The notes under the pieces: generated by a model
What the model saw: only the letters and a program-made list of their open reading frames with translations
Databases searched by the model: none
What the model was told of the DNA's origin: nothing
Source of the DNA: Hofstenia miamia
Taxonomy: Eukaryota > Xenacoelomorpha > Acoela
Length of the DNA stretch: 64,000 nucleotides
Direction of reading: 5' to 3'
Assembly: GCA_004352715.1 (NCBI GenBank)
Contig: SCFE01000092.1
Location: 1,036,969-1,100,968 of the forward strand
Shown: positions 12,940-25,800 of the stretch, one piece after another
How positions within the stretch are numbered: the stretch's first letter is position 1
Layout: each line of letters opens with the position of its first letter
Position numbers and translations under genes: made by a program

Positions 12940-13076
12940 GGCTACGGTTAGACTATGTGATTGGTCACGCGTGATCTGTCACATTTTGATAAAATCCCTA
13001 ACCACCGAGATAATAATTAGTGATGTCCTTGTTTCGCAATTTTTCTTGCTACCAATCACGTAGTCTAACCGTAGCC
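12940..13076. mobile_element. 137 bp MITE, TTA-flanked (PIF/Harbinger-like)
   Basis: Terminal inverted repeats of 26 bp differ at one position: left GGCTACGGTTAGACTATGTG then ATTGGT; right, read inward, GGCTACGGTTAGACTACGTG then ATTGGT. TTA lies immediately outside both ends (12,937-12,939 and 13,077-13,079). A 3 bp TTA duplication with G-starting termini is typical of PIF/Harbinger (Tourist-like) elements. The near-perfect repeats indicate a fairly recent insertion. It has no coding capacity, and no autonomous partner is visible in the window. Confidence 0.85.
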
Positions 13077-13079
13077 TTA

Positions 13080-14120
13080 CAAAGGAAATATTTCAATGTG
13101 AAGCAATGAGCGGAGTGCTTGCTTTGCTGGCTAAATCTTCGCGAGATGAGTTGATCTAATTTACTTGTTTTAGTGAGCGAAGGTACAGCATTAAGGCATT
13201 TGCTTGCGGTGGCGCAATCATTCAATTATTTGTTAAAGCAAATCGTAATGAATTATTTCCTAATTCAATTCATTTATTACTTGATTCTTAAATGTTGTCT
13301 TAAAGCAAAACTAATACGATTTGTGCATTTGTATAGATATAAATTCATGCAAGTAAGAATGAAATTCATTTATTAAAAAATTATTGGGGAAGCATTGATT
13401 GCCTTGCTTACACGCATGAGCCGCCCATGCTTGATACAGCCCATCGACGTATATTTCAAAACTATAGCCAGAATTGCTACGCCTATGAATGGCGTCAAGA
13501 AAAATTAAGTCGATCCTATTCTAATTTTGCTCAATTTGGATCAAATGATCTGTTCCGAGTAACGAATTTTAGCAGCCATAAGCTGAATGTTTGCTTTGTA
13601 TTTACAACGGAATTAAGCAGGATTTTTACCATGAATAATGAGTTTTATTCCAAATAATTTATGAAAAATCCGGTGAATATCATATACAATAAAAATTTAC
13701 GACCGGGAGAGGCTTCAATGGTTTCGGGCACGGTCGGCTAAGGCTCCTAAATTCACTGCAGCGATCAGCCACAGCAACAAGTAATAATTTGCGGCCAGCC
13801 GCAAAACACTATCTGCAACCTTGTATTAGGTTCGAATAGTCAGTCAACGATTTGACTGCATAAATCAATTGAAACTGAGTTCATTGAAGGTAATTAAGAG
13901 ATGTGAACCTCGTGCATATCGACAAACAGATTCATATCTGTATTTGTTAAGCATTCTAGCAACACAAAAACGTATTTTTAAACATCTAAAGTTATATAAT
14001 AAATCTTGTTTACAACTGAATTACATTAACTACAACTAGAATTGTTCATTGTCTTCATTTCTCATCACTGAGCGCTTTATTTATATCTCTAGTCTGCGTT
14101 ATCGCTAAAAAAAGTAACAG
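13080..14120. other. Spacer with possible MITE relics
   Basis: A 76-codon ATG-initiated ORF (13,427-13,657, plus) shows no motif and is not called. A hairpin TTGCGGC-CA-GCCGCAA sits at 13,789-13,804 next to AGCAACAAGT, a word also found inside the hAT MITE at 15,357, so 13,700-13,830 may be a relic of that family. Confidence 0.35.
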
Positions 14121-14205
14121 TGGTTCCCAAACTTATTTAAAAGGCAGCACAGTATCAAGTTTCGTAAACACTAGTGTGCAGCGCAACGGCGGTTGGGAAC
14201 CGCTG
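14121..14205. mobile_element. Short hAT-type MITE relic (CAGTGGTTCCCAA termini)
   Basis: Left CAGTGGTTCCCAAAC; right, read inward, CAGCGGTTCCCAACC. CAGTGGTTCCCAA is a common hAT-type terminus. Only about 85 bp separates the outer ends, and the 8 bp flanks do not match, so this is probably an internally deleted or old copy. Confidence 0.6.
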
Positions 14206-14521
14206 AATATCTGTGGTGAACTTCCTTTGCATTCTCTAAATTAGAATTTCTCCGCTTGACCAAATTTACTATTGCATACTTTAGTAAAGCAAAATGAATA
14301 TTTAGTTGTTCTAACATCTAAATTTGACTTTGTAATGAAATTTAAAGCAAAATGCACAATCATGTCGTCCATATTCAATAGACGACTTAATATCATTCAA
14401 AGCCAAATGAATATACAGCAACTAAGTTTATTCTTTGAGAAATAGTATTCATAGAAAATGCCTTCAAATAGAATATTACAAATACATGAACTATTAATTT
14501 TTCAACAAATGTAATAACAAC

Positions 14522-14883
14522 CAGAGATGGACATGGGCCGGCAGATCAGGGGCCGAGGTCTTGGAAAAAATTGTCGGAATCAACGTAAATAAAGTGAATG
14601 AAATATACATGTGATTTGTAAATAAAGGGCTGAAAAATAAAATTTATATTTGGAAAATTTAAATTCGCATAATATGCTCATCTAGAATCCAACTTTAGTT
14701 TTTCAATTTCGGCATGAAAACATTATAAGTTGCTCTCATATTCATTTTTGGTTGAGCAAACCGAACAATTTAAAAAATGGTGACAAAGGACCACAAAACG
14801 GACCTAAGATGGAAATAATTGGCCTTAATTTAAATCGGTTCGACATAGCGTGGGCTTAAATTTTTGGCCCATGTCCATCTCTG
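14522..14883. mobile_element. hAT-type MITE, 362 bp, CAGAGATGGACATGGGCC termini
   Basis: Both ends carry CAGAGATGGACATGGGCC as an inverted repeat identical over 18 bp. Flanking octamers ATAACAAC and ATCATAAT match at 5 of 8 positions, a plausible decayed duplication. The interior is non-coding. Confidence 0.78.
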
Positions 14884-14925
14884 ATCATAATCCCATTTAA
14901 GTAGTTAACTTTAAATAATCCCGTC

Positions 14926-15093
14926 CAGTCCCGAACTGGCTTCGAAAATCTTAGGGAGGACTTGAGGAGAGGGGGCCCATGTATTAACACCAACCATTTA
15001 ATAAACGTTTCGGCGGCGTGCACAATGGTGCATTTCCTATGAAGCTTTATATAAAAGCAAGCTTTTTATCCCCCCTCGTCCGGTCCGGGCCTG
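14926..15093. mobile_element. hAT-type MITE, 168 bp, perfect 8 bp duplication
   Basis: The element starts CAGTCCCGAACTGGC and its right end read inward is CAGGCCCGGACCGG. It is flanked on both sides by ATCCCGTC (14,918-14,925 and 15,094-15,101), a perfect 8 bp target-site duplication. The terminal repeats are short and diverged, so the flanking duplication is the decisive evidence. It lies only 42 bp from the previous MITE. Confidence 0.82.
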
Positions 15094-15356
15094 ATCCCGT
15101 CCCATTTTGATAGCACGATATAAAATAGTACTGATGTAAGAAGGATAGACATTCTAGTACCAAACTACCAAATGTGATTGTGCAACACTCGTTCAAAAGA
15201 CTTTTAATTAGCAACAATTGATCTCATCTAGCTTTGAGTAGTATTCTACTACTTTGATGCAAAGCCAATTTATTATGTGGAAGTTAACAAAATTTAATAC
15301 AATCATGAAAATGAACAATGCAAACTCTAACTCTAATAAGAGTCTATACGCTCAAT

Positions 15357-15691
15357 CAGAGTTGCACATCGGCTGGACTGCCTGCAGGCTTTAGAGGCCA
15401 GCAACAAGTTACAGGCCGTATTTTTGCAGGTCTTACCGGCCGCAAATAAAAAACAGTTAAGTTATTTCGGAAACATGTGGCCTTTCATAAACCTAAATTA
15501 ATGTAAATACTATAAAATGTAGTTACGGTAAGTAACTTTAGTGTAAAAATGAATCCAGTGAGGAATACATGACACTCTCTAGGTGTGTGCAGTACTATGC
15601 AACATGCATAGGGAAATAAGTCGTATTAAAAAAACAACTACAACATGTAGCAGGCCTCTACCGCCAAAATCTGTCGGCCTGTGCAAAACTG
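15357..15691. mobile_element. hAT-type MITE, 335 bp, perfect 8 bp duplication
   Basis: Starts CAGAGTTGCACATCGGC; right end read inward CAGTTTTGCACAGGCCGAC. Flanked by CGCTCAAT at 15,349-15,356 and 15,692-15,699, identical. The interior has GC-rich subterminal blocks (GGCCGGTAAG-type words) and an AT-rich middle. A sequence at 20,394 starts AGAGTTGCACACCCACCG and may be a solo end of the same family. Confidence 0.85.
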
Positions 15692-15699
15692 CGCTCAAT

Positions 15700-17002
15700 A
15701 TATTCCAGGGTGTAAATTCATACAATCTTGATGATACATTTCACTGAGAGAGAGAGAATAAGAATTTAGGAAAAAATTAGTTTATTAAAAAAAGTCCTTC
15801 CTATTTTGTATTTATTAAGAAAAATATTCAAACTTTGAAAATGAAATTAATTTAACATGCTTAATGTCAAGGTTAATCTTAAGTATGAAATAATCACGTA
15901 GAAAAAGTTTTTCTGTGCAGGGAAGAACTAATATATTTTTTCCATTTGTTAACATTTAAATATTTTACCTGAACATTGGGTGAAGCCGGTGAATAATTTC
16001 AGTAACTTTCTATATGTTGATGATTTCATTATCGCCTTCAAGATTGTGTTTGCTAACTGTCTGTTCTGTAGGTTTAATTAAATAGTGAGTGACGCAAATA
16101 CTAACAATTATTTGAGAAACGACTCAAATAATAGACATGGCTTGTGCCATTGGTTTTTGGCCAAATTTCAATCGTGTCATTGTTCTTGCGAATCATGTGG
16201 ATAAATCAGTGAAATATCCAAACAAGCAATCAGTTGTATAACGTTTTCTAAGCTGAAAATTACGCGTTACTACTCATATGAGCGTGGACATATTTGCACA
16301 AAAAGAAATTTCAGAGCCGCTTGCAAATAGACAGTATCATAGACAAATAATACATTATCTAGGAAAGTGCCAATTATTCAATATATTTCACTTGCACCAT
16401 ACAGTATTTAATGTCAAATATATGAAGATAGAAATTCGGGACTGTGACTGTTTAATAGGTCTGCCATAAGTTAACAAAGTTAAAATTTGCACAGCAACAG
16501 CAAATGCTAAGACATAAAAATAACACACAAATGACATACTGAAAATCTATAGGTCAAAATAAGGTCAAAATTACCGTTGGATCAATAAAATCAAAATTCT
16601 GCAAAACATGCATAAAAACTCATAAAAATTGAATGTTATTTTAGAGTAAGACATGAAACCACCAAAAATTATTAATATACATACGAAAAGCATCAAAATC
16701 AATCAGTATTATTTATAAAATTTTAAATCATATCAGCTATGGATTTCTATAGCATTAACAAAATGCGAAATGCGCTTTTGAAATGGATAAAAGCAGGCTT
16801 AACTTAGATTTCAATCAATAAGTAAACTTGTCTACCTCAATTTCATTTAGCCTGCACTGGTCAATCACAAAACTAGTAGTGCTATAGAAATCAATGTATC
16901 AGCAATATTAGTTCCTACCAAATTATGATTTTGTGTTGGCAATGATGAATGTTCTATGTTTTAACTGAATTTGACTTGGTCATAAGATACATGTACTCTA
17001 GC
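15700..17002. other. AT-rich spacer, no gene seen
   Basis: No recognisable coding or repeat structure beyond short AG- and A-rich runs. Confidence 0.45.
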
Positions 17003-17229
17003 CAAAAGCGTACGCAGGATTTTCTGATGGAGAGAGGTTTCAGTTGTGATGAATTTCAGTGACCAAAAGTGAAATTTTCAAAATCGACAAAATGAACACT
17101 GAAAATTCATCTGATCACCTTAGTTTTTAATATTTTTGGTGTTTTACAAAGAATTTCTTGATTTAATCAATAAAGATTAATTTTGAAAACCTAATGGGGG
17201 TGAGGGACATTCCATCATGTACGCCACTG
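17003..17229. mobile_element. hAT-type MITE, 227 bp, CAGTGGCGTAC-type termini
   Basis: Left CAAAAGCGTACGCAGGAT; right read inward CAGTGGCGTACATGAT, a widespread hAT terminus. Flanks ACTCTAGC (16,995-17,002) and GTTCTAGC (17,230-17,237) match at 6 of 8 positions. Similar termini stand alone at 38,954 (GCGTACGTGGATTTTTAGTC) and 44,208 (CAATGGCTTGCATAGGATTT), so the family is repeated in the window. Confidence 0.8.
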
Positions 17230-17237
17230 GTTCTAGC

Positions 17238-17902
17238 TAATAATTGTTGCATAGTTATAGATTAAGAATGCCTAGATATTTTAATATTGCGTATTTTTTC
17301 ATATAAATTTACGGAATTGTGATTTGCTGAGAGGTGTTGATGATATTTACAAACTACCAGTAAAATAGTCAAGAAATTCTTGGTTCAAGATTGAAAGTGT
17401 TCATTGTAAGAAATTTTCTCACTGATAACAGAAATTTTAGAAATGGCAACATTTTGCGCTACACTACTAATGATGTTTTAGTTTTCTGTGTAACATTTAG
17501 CGTTAGTGTTCAAAATATATTTAACATTTTTAGGTAAAATGATAGATCGAAATTGAAATTTTTTGGGCAAAAATTCAAATTTTTAAAGTCGATTTTAAAA
17601 TTTTTAGATGCACAAAGTTATTGGCTTCTGTTATAATGAAGTCGCACAAGTCACGCTATTGGTATAAAATTTGAAAAGAACGTTATTAAATTACAATATC
17701 AATTTTTAGAAAAGCCCGAGCGAATAATTTATCGTTAAAAATGATCGACTTAACTGTGCATGCTTTGGTTGGACCCAACTCAACTCAGGCATTCATACAG
17801 GGGAGAGTTGGAATGGGTCGAAAATATTAAGGTCAGGGCCTTAATTTTCAGGCAACAGCGAATACTGGCCGACTGGTAAATTGTATTTGTATTCTATACT
17901 GA

Positions 17903-17943
<41 letters not shown>

Positions 17944-20900
17944 CCGTTAAGCTAAAAAACTACACAAGATGATACAAGGAGCTGAAATTGCATAACGCAA
18001 ACTTCAATTACAATATTGATATTTTCTATATATCAATTCTTTACATAAATTTAATCTATTTTTCATTTGTCACTTAATTTAAATTGTGAACGCCTTTGTT
18101 GGATTAGGTAGTATATTGCACAGGGATAACAAAAGATCGTTAGTTGTCCTTAGTTTGTATGATAGTTAAAATATATACAGCTGAAAGCATTATGGATTAC
18201 CTTACTGTGGCATTAAACATCAGCATTGAAAAATAAATATGCAACTAAACAAATACAAATATTGATTTTTTCAACTAGTCTTAAACATAATTAGTTCTCT
18301 TCTAGGATGGTGAAAGCTTCTTAACTACCACTTACGTTTAAATGTGTTCGCAACCGGAAAACTTTCAAATTTGTTTTGAATTTTCCTTCTAATTTTAGAA
18401 AAATACAAGCGTTTAAACTTCCTTATCTTTCTGAAATTTCTAAAATTTTCAAGTGTAAATTCTATAAATACACATCCCTTATTATAAAAAACTTCTGTTA
18501 ATATTTTTAGTTAGCTCCACAAAAAATTGAAAGCAAAAATACACAATCAAAAAGCAAAACAACTCAAATTGTTGAAAAATTAATGAGAGATTCCAGAGAG
18601 GCAAACACAATTATTAGTCTAGTTACATTGTATCCTGCTGAACAATAAAATTTTCTCAAACTTTAGATTTCCATATGATTTTCTCCCAAACTAATCAAAA
18701 TATTCCCTGTGTAATCTTGACCCTTAATTTTGCCTTTCTTGCAAAATTTCCAAAGGGCTGTAGGCCGGTAGCAGATTCGATCCCTGATACAGTGTGTCCA
18801 AAACGCCACTGTGCACTAAAATGCGGGAAATGTAAATCAACGACTTTAAAACACGCATTCAAACGTTTTTGCATGTTCGATAGTTTTTAAAGTTGGAAAA
18901 ATAATTTATTAAATGTTAGTGATAATCACCGTTTGTAACTCGACAAGGTTATATAGATTTCTGGAGAAAATCCCTTTTTTCAGAGCGTTTCATAAGAAGG
19001 GTCAATAGAGGATCTCTAACGAAGCTACAAAGTCGTCATAGACGTGTAGTAGTTGCGTTGTCCTGCTGGAAGCATACTTCACAGGTTCTTGCACTTCCAC
19101 CGTATACTTGCCATTATAACTGTCAGCACTATCTTCTTTCAGTAAAGCTAAGTATTTATCTTAAACTTGCTCCTCCGACTTTATCAATTCTTTAAACAAA
19201 ATAAATTTAACATTGAGCTTTCAGTACACCATCCTATTGCCGAATAAGGCATAGTTGACCTGCTTTTAGTGTTCTATGGAACCAGAAATTTATACTCCCA
19301 GCATCATTAAATATTCTAGTGGCATGGTCTCACGTATGGCCACAAGATAACCTCTGTCAGTTACACCATTTGCTTCAGTTATAGATATTCTTAACCCACC
19401 TGTCTTTAGAATTTCTGGTCCAACTATCTTTTCTAGAAAATATTTTTATATTTAATTCACATCTAAACTCTATATTTTTCAAAAAATATATAAAAATCAG
19501 GTTATCCCTGACAGCTAAAATTTATTAATGAACTACAAATAAATATGATTAAAAATCTGCTGAATTTTAATGATTAAACTTAAATTCTTGCACATTGTAA
19601 TCTCCCAACTTTATACATCTTTATTTCAATGAGTATATTCGGATTTGCGAGTAAAATGTTCTCGATCTCCACATTGGCAGATCCAACCTAAGAACACCAT
19701 ACAAGTTACTAGTAGGATGTTCTTGATCCAACCATGAGCTGTTGAATTTTGCCGCAATAAATTTAATGCAAAAATAATAAATCTAAAGCGAGCGTTCAGT
19801 TGCCATTAATAGACTGGTCTAGATTTAATTGGAATTTGCAAGTCATTTGGGATTATAATTCAAATTAAAACGTGATTCAAAATAAACACAAAAGTCGTTG
19901 ATTGTATTAAAAAATAATTTTCTCGATTAATGAAATTCCATCTGTTGAGGCTTTGATTTTACCATAATATTTTAAAATTTCCTCAGGATACTTGCATCCC
20001 ACTTGTCTAGTTTATCAAAAATTCGTCTTATTTTACACATAATAACAAGAATATATTTAAAAATTTAGAAAATCTTGTTGGTAGAAACAACATTATTGCT
20101 TTTTTGAATAAAAAAACTAAATGGAAATAAATCACAATATTAATGTGTTAAAATTCATCTTGGTAGCATTAATTGACACTTTTTCACAAATTAATACTGA
20201 AGAAAATCATATTTTTCGCCGGTGTAATTAAATTAATAATTTCCTTACTCATTACTTAATTTTGTCTTTTAATTAGAATAATAATGAATGGCTGTGAAGC
20301 ATAAGCTAGTCTGCAGTTGCATTTGTGATTTTCAGTAAATTTATTTTCTCACAGAATTACACTATAGTCTATGTGAAACATGGATAATTAGAGTTGCACA
20401 CCCACCGATTTTTTCAGGCAGACGCCGGCAGGGCACGGTGCAATGGTGCGCAGTATTGCTAAAAATCAGGCCGGTATACGAAAAGATTTAGCCGGTTTAC
20501 GCATACACATTTTTTCTCAATGTATTTGCCAACAGCTATTGCAAAAGTTTACATTTTATTTTAAAGACGTCATTCCAATGTTATGGATTTATGGCTAATG
20601 TGAATTTATTATTGTTTTAAAAACATAAGCATTCAGTGATGTATAATATTATATTTTTATTATTAATAATAATATCCTTAATTTATTAAGCAAGGATATT
20701 GGACCATTCTTGTAGCAACCTGCTAAAATTTCCATTGCCGAAATTGCAGATGGCGATATTTTGCTTCGTCTTGCAACAATAATAAGGCCAGTCCCACTGA
20801 CTGTGCAGAAGTAAACTGTATTGCATTAATTGTATAGTTTTTTCAAGTGCCGTAAATATTAATATTAGAAATTGTTAAAATTATTATACATTGTGTGTAA

Positions 20901-22415
20901 AAAATGCTATTAAAACATTTTAGTTTGAAGGATGCGGCCGGTAGAAAATAATTCTGCCGTTAAAAAGCAGATATTAGTTCTTGGCAATATTCATGAAAAA
21001 ATAGCATAGTAAACTACTAAATTTCTAAAGTATTCAATTATGTAAACCTAAACTATAAAGAGTTGAAATGCAAAAACCTCTTTCCTTGAAGTAATAATAG
21101 TAGATTTTACAAAGGAACGCAGCCAAGAATGGCTTGTAACGCGGCCAAATTATCCACGCAGCCCATCCTGAGGTCTCTAGCAGACTGAAGAAGTACGCCA
21201 TTCGAATATCTAATACAATATGACACAGACGAAAAAGTCATACGCAGCCAAATCATCAGCAAGAATTTATATTCGAAAAACTACTTCCGCGAACATTAAT
21301 CCTAAAATTTGAGATAATTCGGAAAATGTTCAACAATATTGTTGAAATATCAGTCTAAGCTTGTTGAACTGTTAAGGTAGCCATGTACTTTAGAAACATC
21401 ACAGTTGAATTTGATTTTTTTGCCCGCACACAAATCGATACTAGCTATATTCAGAAGGATGAAATACCAAAGAGAGGGTAATCTAGCAAAGGTGCATTTT
21501 CAATCGAAAATAATAAATCAAATTTTTTTCGCAAAATTTCAAACGAACCAGGGCGTCTTATCATCTTACTTTTCTACAAATTACGTATTTACTTATATCG
21601 ATCTGATCTCTTATTTGTATTTGCCAGATGATTTCATTTTACCAATTTGATTATTGAATTAGTTATAGAAAAGGCTCTAAGGTTTTAAAAAATCCTTTAG
21701 GTAAGTTTTTTTATTCTTTTTAATTATAGTCTTTCACAAAGTGTTTTTAAAAGTAATCCTACGGTAGAAGTACTATGCCCAAGTGCGAAAAAAAATACAT
21801 CAAAAAATGTTAAATTACGAAGGCCGGAGTAGGCAGGAATCCGCCTACGTGCTATGTTACATATAAACAAACATACTGTGGCAAATTTATGGAACAATAT
21901 AATACTTGTTGTCAAAGAACAAACGAGTTCACTTTTGTCAGCTTCAGAGAAAACATGGCAAGGAATGAGGCAAATCCCTACCTTCTTTAATAACATTGTA
22001 CTGGGATGTGTGCCTTGAAAATATTCAATCTACTAAATGCATTAAGGAGGAAACTCTAAATTCCGTATTTTGAAAAATTATTCCCAGGAATAGTGATTAA
22101 TTTAATATTTGTGCAAAACAATTGCAGAAAACATTTACAGTGTAAGCGAATGCTAATAATGTCACAAATAGCCAATTTAAATGAACCTGCAAAATTCAGT
22201 CTCTAAAATGAAACTGATTTACTCTGCTTTGAATCAACTTGGTTGTGTAGTATCAAGTATCAGGTTCTATTAACTTCTTTTCTTCAAGTGCATTTTATAA
22301 TGAATATGAGACATATTTCGATAGTTGAATTTAGCTTATTATGGGTTCAAAAATCACTAATAAATATCTACCCCTTACGTTGAAATCAACTCAAACTATA
22401 TGTAGCAAGATCTGT
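17238..22415. other. 5.2 kb spacer, mostly unexplained
   Basis: No host exon recognised. GC-richer scraps lie at 17,755-17,880, 18,750-18,800, 20,394-20,510 and 20,930-20,975, which look like transposon ends without partners. At 19,020-19,210 the minus strand contains QQDNATT-like sequence reminiscent of the second catalytic Asp block of mariner-type transposases; this is weak. TTA/TAA repeats occur briefly near 20,655. Confidence 0.35.
17906..17939. repeat. (TA)n microsatellite
   Basis: Pure TA alternation of about 34 bp. Confidence 0.95.
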
Positions 22416-22423
22416 TATTTGAG

Positions 22424-22809
22424 CAGGATTAAAAAAACATTTTTTATTAATAAATAACGTTTTAAACGTTTTTTTCTATTAACAAGAGTTTTTAAACACC
22501 TGAGCAATTAATAAAAAAACGACTTTACATGAAAAGCTTATTTTTTCTTCATCACTGTTTCAAAAAGGTAAATTTTTGGAGTCTTTCATGCAAAAGACGG
22601 TTTGGCAGCGCCGTCTGAGTGAGTCCCATAATGCTCGAGCCCCTTTCTATGGAAGTAAAGCTTGGCACAAGCGCCTTCAACGTCTACAATTTTACGTGCC
22701 ATTGTCATAATAAAAAACACTTTTAAAAAACATCCTTAAAAACAGTTGTTTTAAAACATGTTTTAAAACGTGTTTTTAATACAGGGGTGCTTTGTATTTG
22801 CCAACCCTG
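22424..22809. mobile_element. hAT-type MITE, 386 bp, perfect 8 bp duplication
   Basis: Flanked by identical TATTTGAG octamers (22,416-22,423 and 22,810-22,817). Left terminus CAGGATTAAAAAAACA; right read inward CAGGGTTGGCAAATAC. Internal repeats of TTTTAAAACATG/ACGTG words near the right end match the interior of the 169 bp element at 2,562, and the right terminus is almost the same, so the two form one family of different lengths. The middle (22,600-22,690) is GC-richer. No ORF. Confidence 0.85.
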
Positions 22810-22817
22810 TATTTGAG

Positions 22818-25800
22818 AGAAAGATAAAATCGCTGTAGGATTTTACATCCCAATATGTTAAAGTAAAAATCTGTTGTACATATAAAGATAAATGTGTAAA
22901 TTATATAAATAATAGCAGTTACTAAATATGAGGACAAAATATGAAAACAGTTGCTGGTTAATGTCATTTACTGTCGGTCGAAAGAGATAGAATGTATCAA
23001 TAAAAAATGAAGCATATCTACTATAACGTTTCAGGTTTCATCCCTAACCAGTTTATCACTAATTTAATATTGTAGTGATTAAAGCAAATATCAATTAATC
23101 GATACAATCTCCGGAAATCACTAATGTAATAATAAAAATAGAAGCAATATTTCAAAAAAATGCAGTGATAGAGTTAAGAATTTAAAGGCGAAAACTATTA
23201 CTGCGACTTCGCGGACATACATAATTATATAAAGAGTTAATACATACTATATTATTTTAAAATCAATATATTGTGTTATATGCACTATACACACTGTAGA
23301 TTTCTCCAAATAATAATAATATTCCCTAAGTATACTTCGCCAAAGCTTTACAATTGTCAGTTTACAAATGCTACCCTCAATTTTTCTGCACTATTTATAT
23401 AAAGATAATTTTATACCACTAATTGTTTATGCATATAGTCATCTTTTGCATTAAAATTGGTGGTAAAGATCTAATTAAAATGCTTTCAATGATTTTTAGA
23501 TGTTTCGCTTCGACATTCTTTAAACTTTTAACTTCATAACTTATTCTACAATTTTTTATCTATTCCAAAACTGTTGACTTGGTTTCATATTCCTTTGCAA
23601 TTGAAATTTTATGGCAGAATCTTGAAAAGTAAAAATTAAAAAATCGTTCCAGCACTGAATTTGGAACTGCTTAAAGATTTAAGTTAAGAACTCTCTTAAG
23701 CTAACACAGACAATATAAAAATGGATTGCAATTGGTAATTTAGAGCATTTTTCGTTCTTCATAGATGCTAAGAATCTTTTTTTTGCTTTTTATGACACAC
23801 TCTTTTTCGGCTGATTAATGAAAACGGGCATGTTAATTGATCAATATCGTCAAGCAAGTTTTGTTAATATCTCATTAGTAGGGTTAAGCTTTCGCGTTTT
23901 TTGAAATAGATCATAAACGTTACTCTAGTAAATAGCTAAATTTGAATTAAGTTGTTGACAAGCGTATGCTCATTTGAAATCCTAGAGAGATTATTTGATG
24001 TAAAATACTAGAAAGCAATAACATTGATTTCTGCTAAAGGCCATTTGTTTTATTGCTAATTTAATATTCGAATTGTTGCAAGAACAATTATGACCAATTA
24101 TCGCAATTACAAAACGAAATATTTACATTCTCAACACATATGGCAGCATGGAAGTGGGACGTCTGGCTTTATGAAAATTTGTGCATCCTGTACAAATACA
24201 AGTGTCAATTCATCGAAATTTAAATGAGAATATTTCTTTCTATAATGCAACCCAAAATCCATCAACAAACCCATAATTGATAAAAATGGCAGAGAGAAAT
24301 AGCATAAATTTACTAATTTCAAACCTAGCATTTGAAGACAGCCTACATAAGAAATCATCTCTGAATATCTGAATAATTAAAGCTTAACCAGGCTGCATCA
24401 TAAAGAAAGCGAACCTAGTTACTACTACAGCTAATGCATAGTAGATATAATTAATGAATTTCAACTTTGAATAAATCTTGTCAAGTTTGACTTGCACCAA
24501 GACATACTAAAATTGCACGCAAAACGTGTGTTGACATCCTAAAAAAATAAGTAATTTTCAAAAGACAAAGCTGTAATTTTGGCTTTTTTCAAATTTTCTA
24601 AAGAAGAAAACATGATGCTTATATAAAATATATATGAAACCAGTATTTGAAAATATTCCTAAACCTCAACATTGTGTGGATCAGACTAAAAATTATAAAC
24701 TTAATTCCGAATTCGCAAAAACAAGGTCTCAAAATTTAAGTTTGAAATAGCAAAAAAATAGTTTAGAATCAAAATTGAAATAACGTTAAATACCGACTTA
24801 ACTGAATTGAATTGCAACTGGCATTGTAATTTATAGACCAAATTAATTGCGGCCTACTTAGTAATATTAAGAGCGAAAAAGTTATTTAAAAATTGTGTCA
24901 ACTCAGGAAAAAAGAGCATTTCCATCGATTGGACAGTAGCTATGGTGATAGACAACGTTATGAATTTTTTGTAAATTAAACAATAAGTAAGATAAATATG
25001 TGCGCAGAAATATTGCGAAAGCTGTTAATCAGATAATAAAAATGTTAGGAAAGCCGTGGTTGCGCAGACTAGTTACAGGATATGCATCACCGGTAGTCAT
25101 GTTAAGACCACTTCAGAACAAATTCAACGGGAAATTTTGAAATTACAGAAATGAAAAGGAAAATTTATAACCGTCTTAGACAATTATCTTTACACACAGA
25201 CAGCAATTGCCACTGCAAATGAGATAAACAAATATTAGCGGCTTAGGAGAGTGAAACAGATATTGATAACAAACAAAAGCCAGTTTTCCAATAATAAACT
25301 CAGGTGGATATTAAATTCAGCAACCATGTGTTTAGCAAACACCTCTATATAAATGGGCTTTCAATCTAAATTTAGAAAGGTGGAAATCTGAAAGCCATCG
25401 TTATTAAAGAAACCATCCAGCAGATTTCATGAGATTTCATAAAACCGAACAGTTAGCTATTTAAAAAAGTGGGGTACCGAAATGATGAAGGATTCTCGTG
25501 TACATTAAACTGAAGTACCTAATATCTGGATCAATGAGATTCTTTGAAATAAATGGAACTATAATTTTTGTTGACTTCAATAATATTTGAATCTCATTAC
25601 GTGCATACAACATTTTATAAATACAAAGGATTTCTATGAGTCATGCATGATGAATATTGTCATTTACAAAATCATAACTAAGCTGAGACCTTTTTTCATT
25701 AAAGACCAAACCATATAATGCAAAATTAATAAACACCATAAATACAACTAACAAAAATGAATCCGGTAGAAACCACAGCAAAGCTAAATGTCATTGTACA

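Noticed and set aside
13427-13657. 76-codon ATG ORF
   Set aside because: No motif and no context. Chance ORFs of this size occur elsewhere in the window.
18755-18790. tRNA B-box-like GATTCGATCCC
   Set aside because: No A box, acceptor stem or cloverleaf can be drawn around it; not a tRNA gene.
20394-20975. Possible hAT element with AGAGTTGCACAC left end
   Set aside because: Candidate right ends near 20,820 and 20,970 do not match well and no 8 bp duplication is present.
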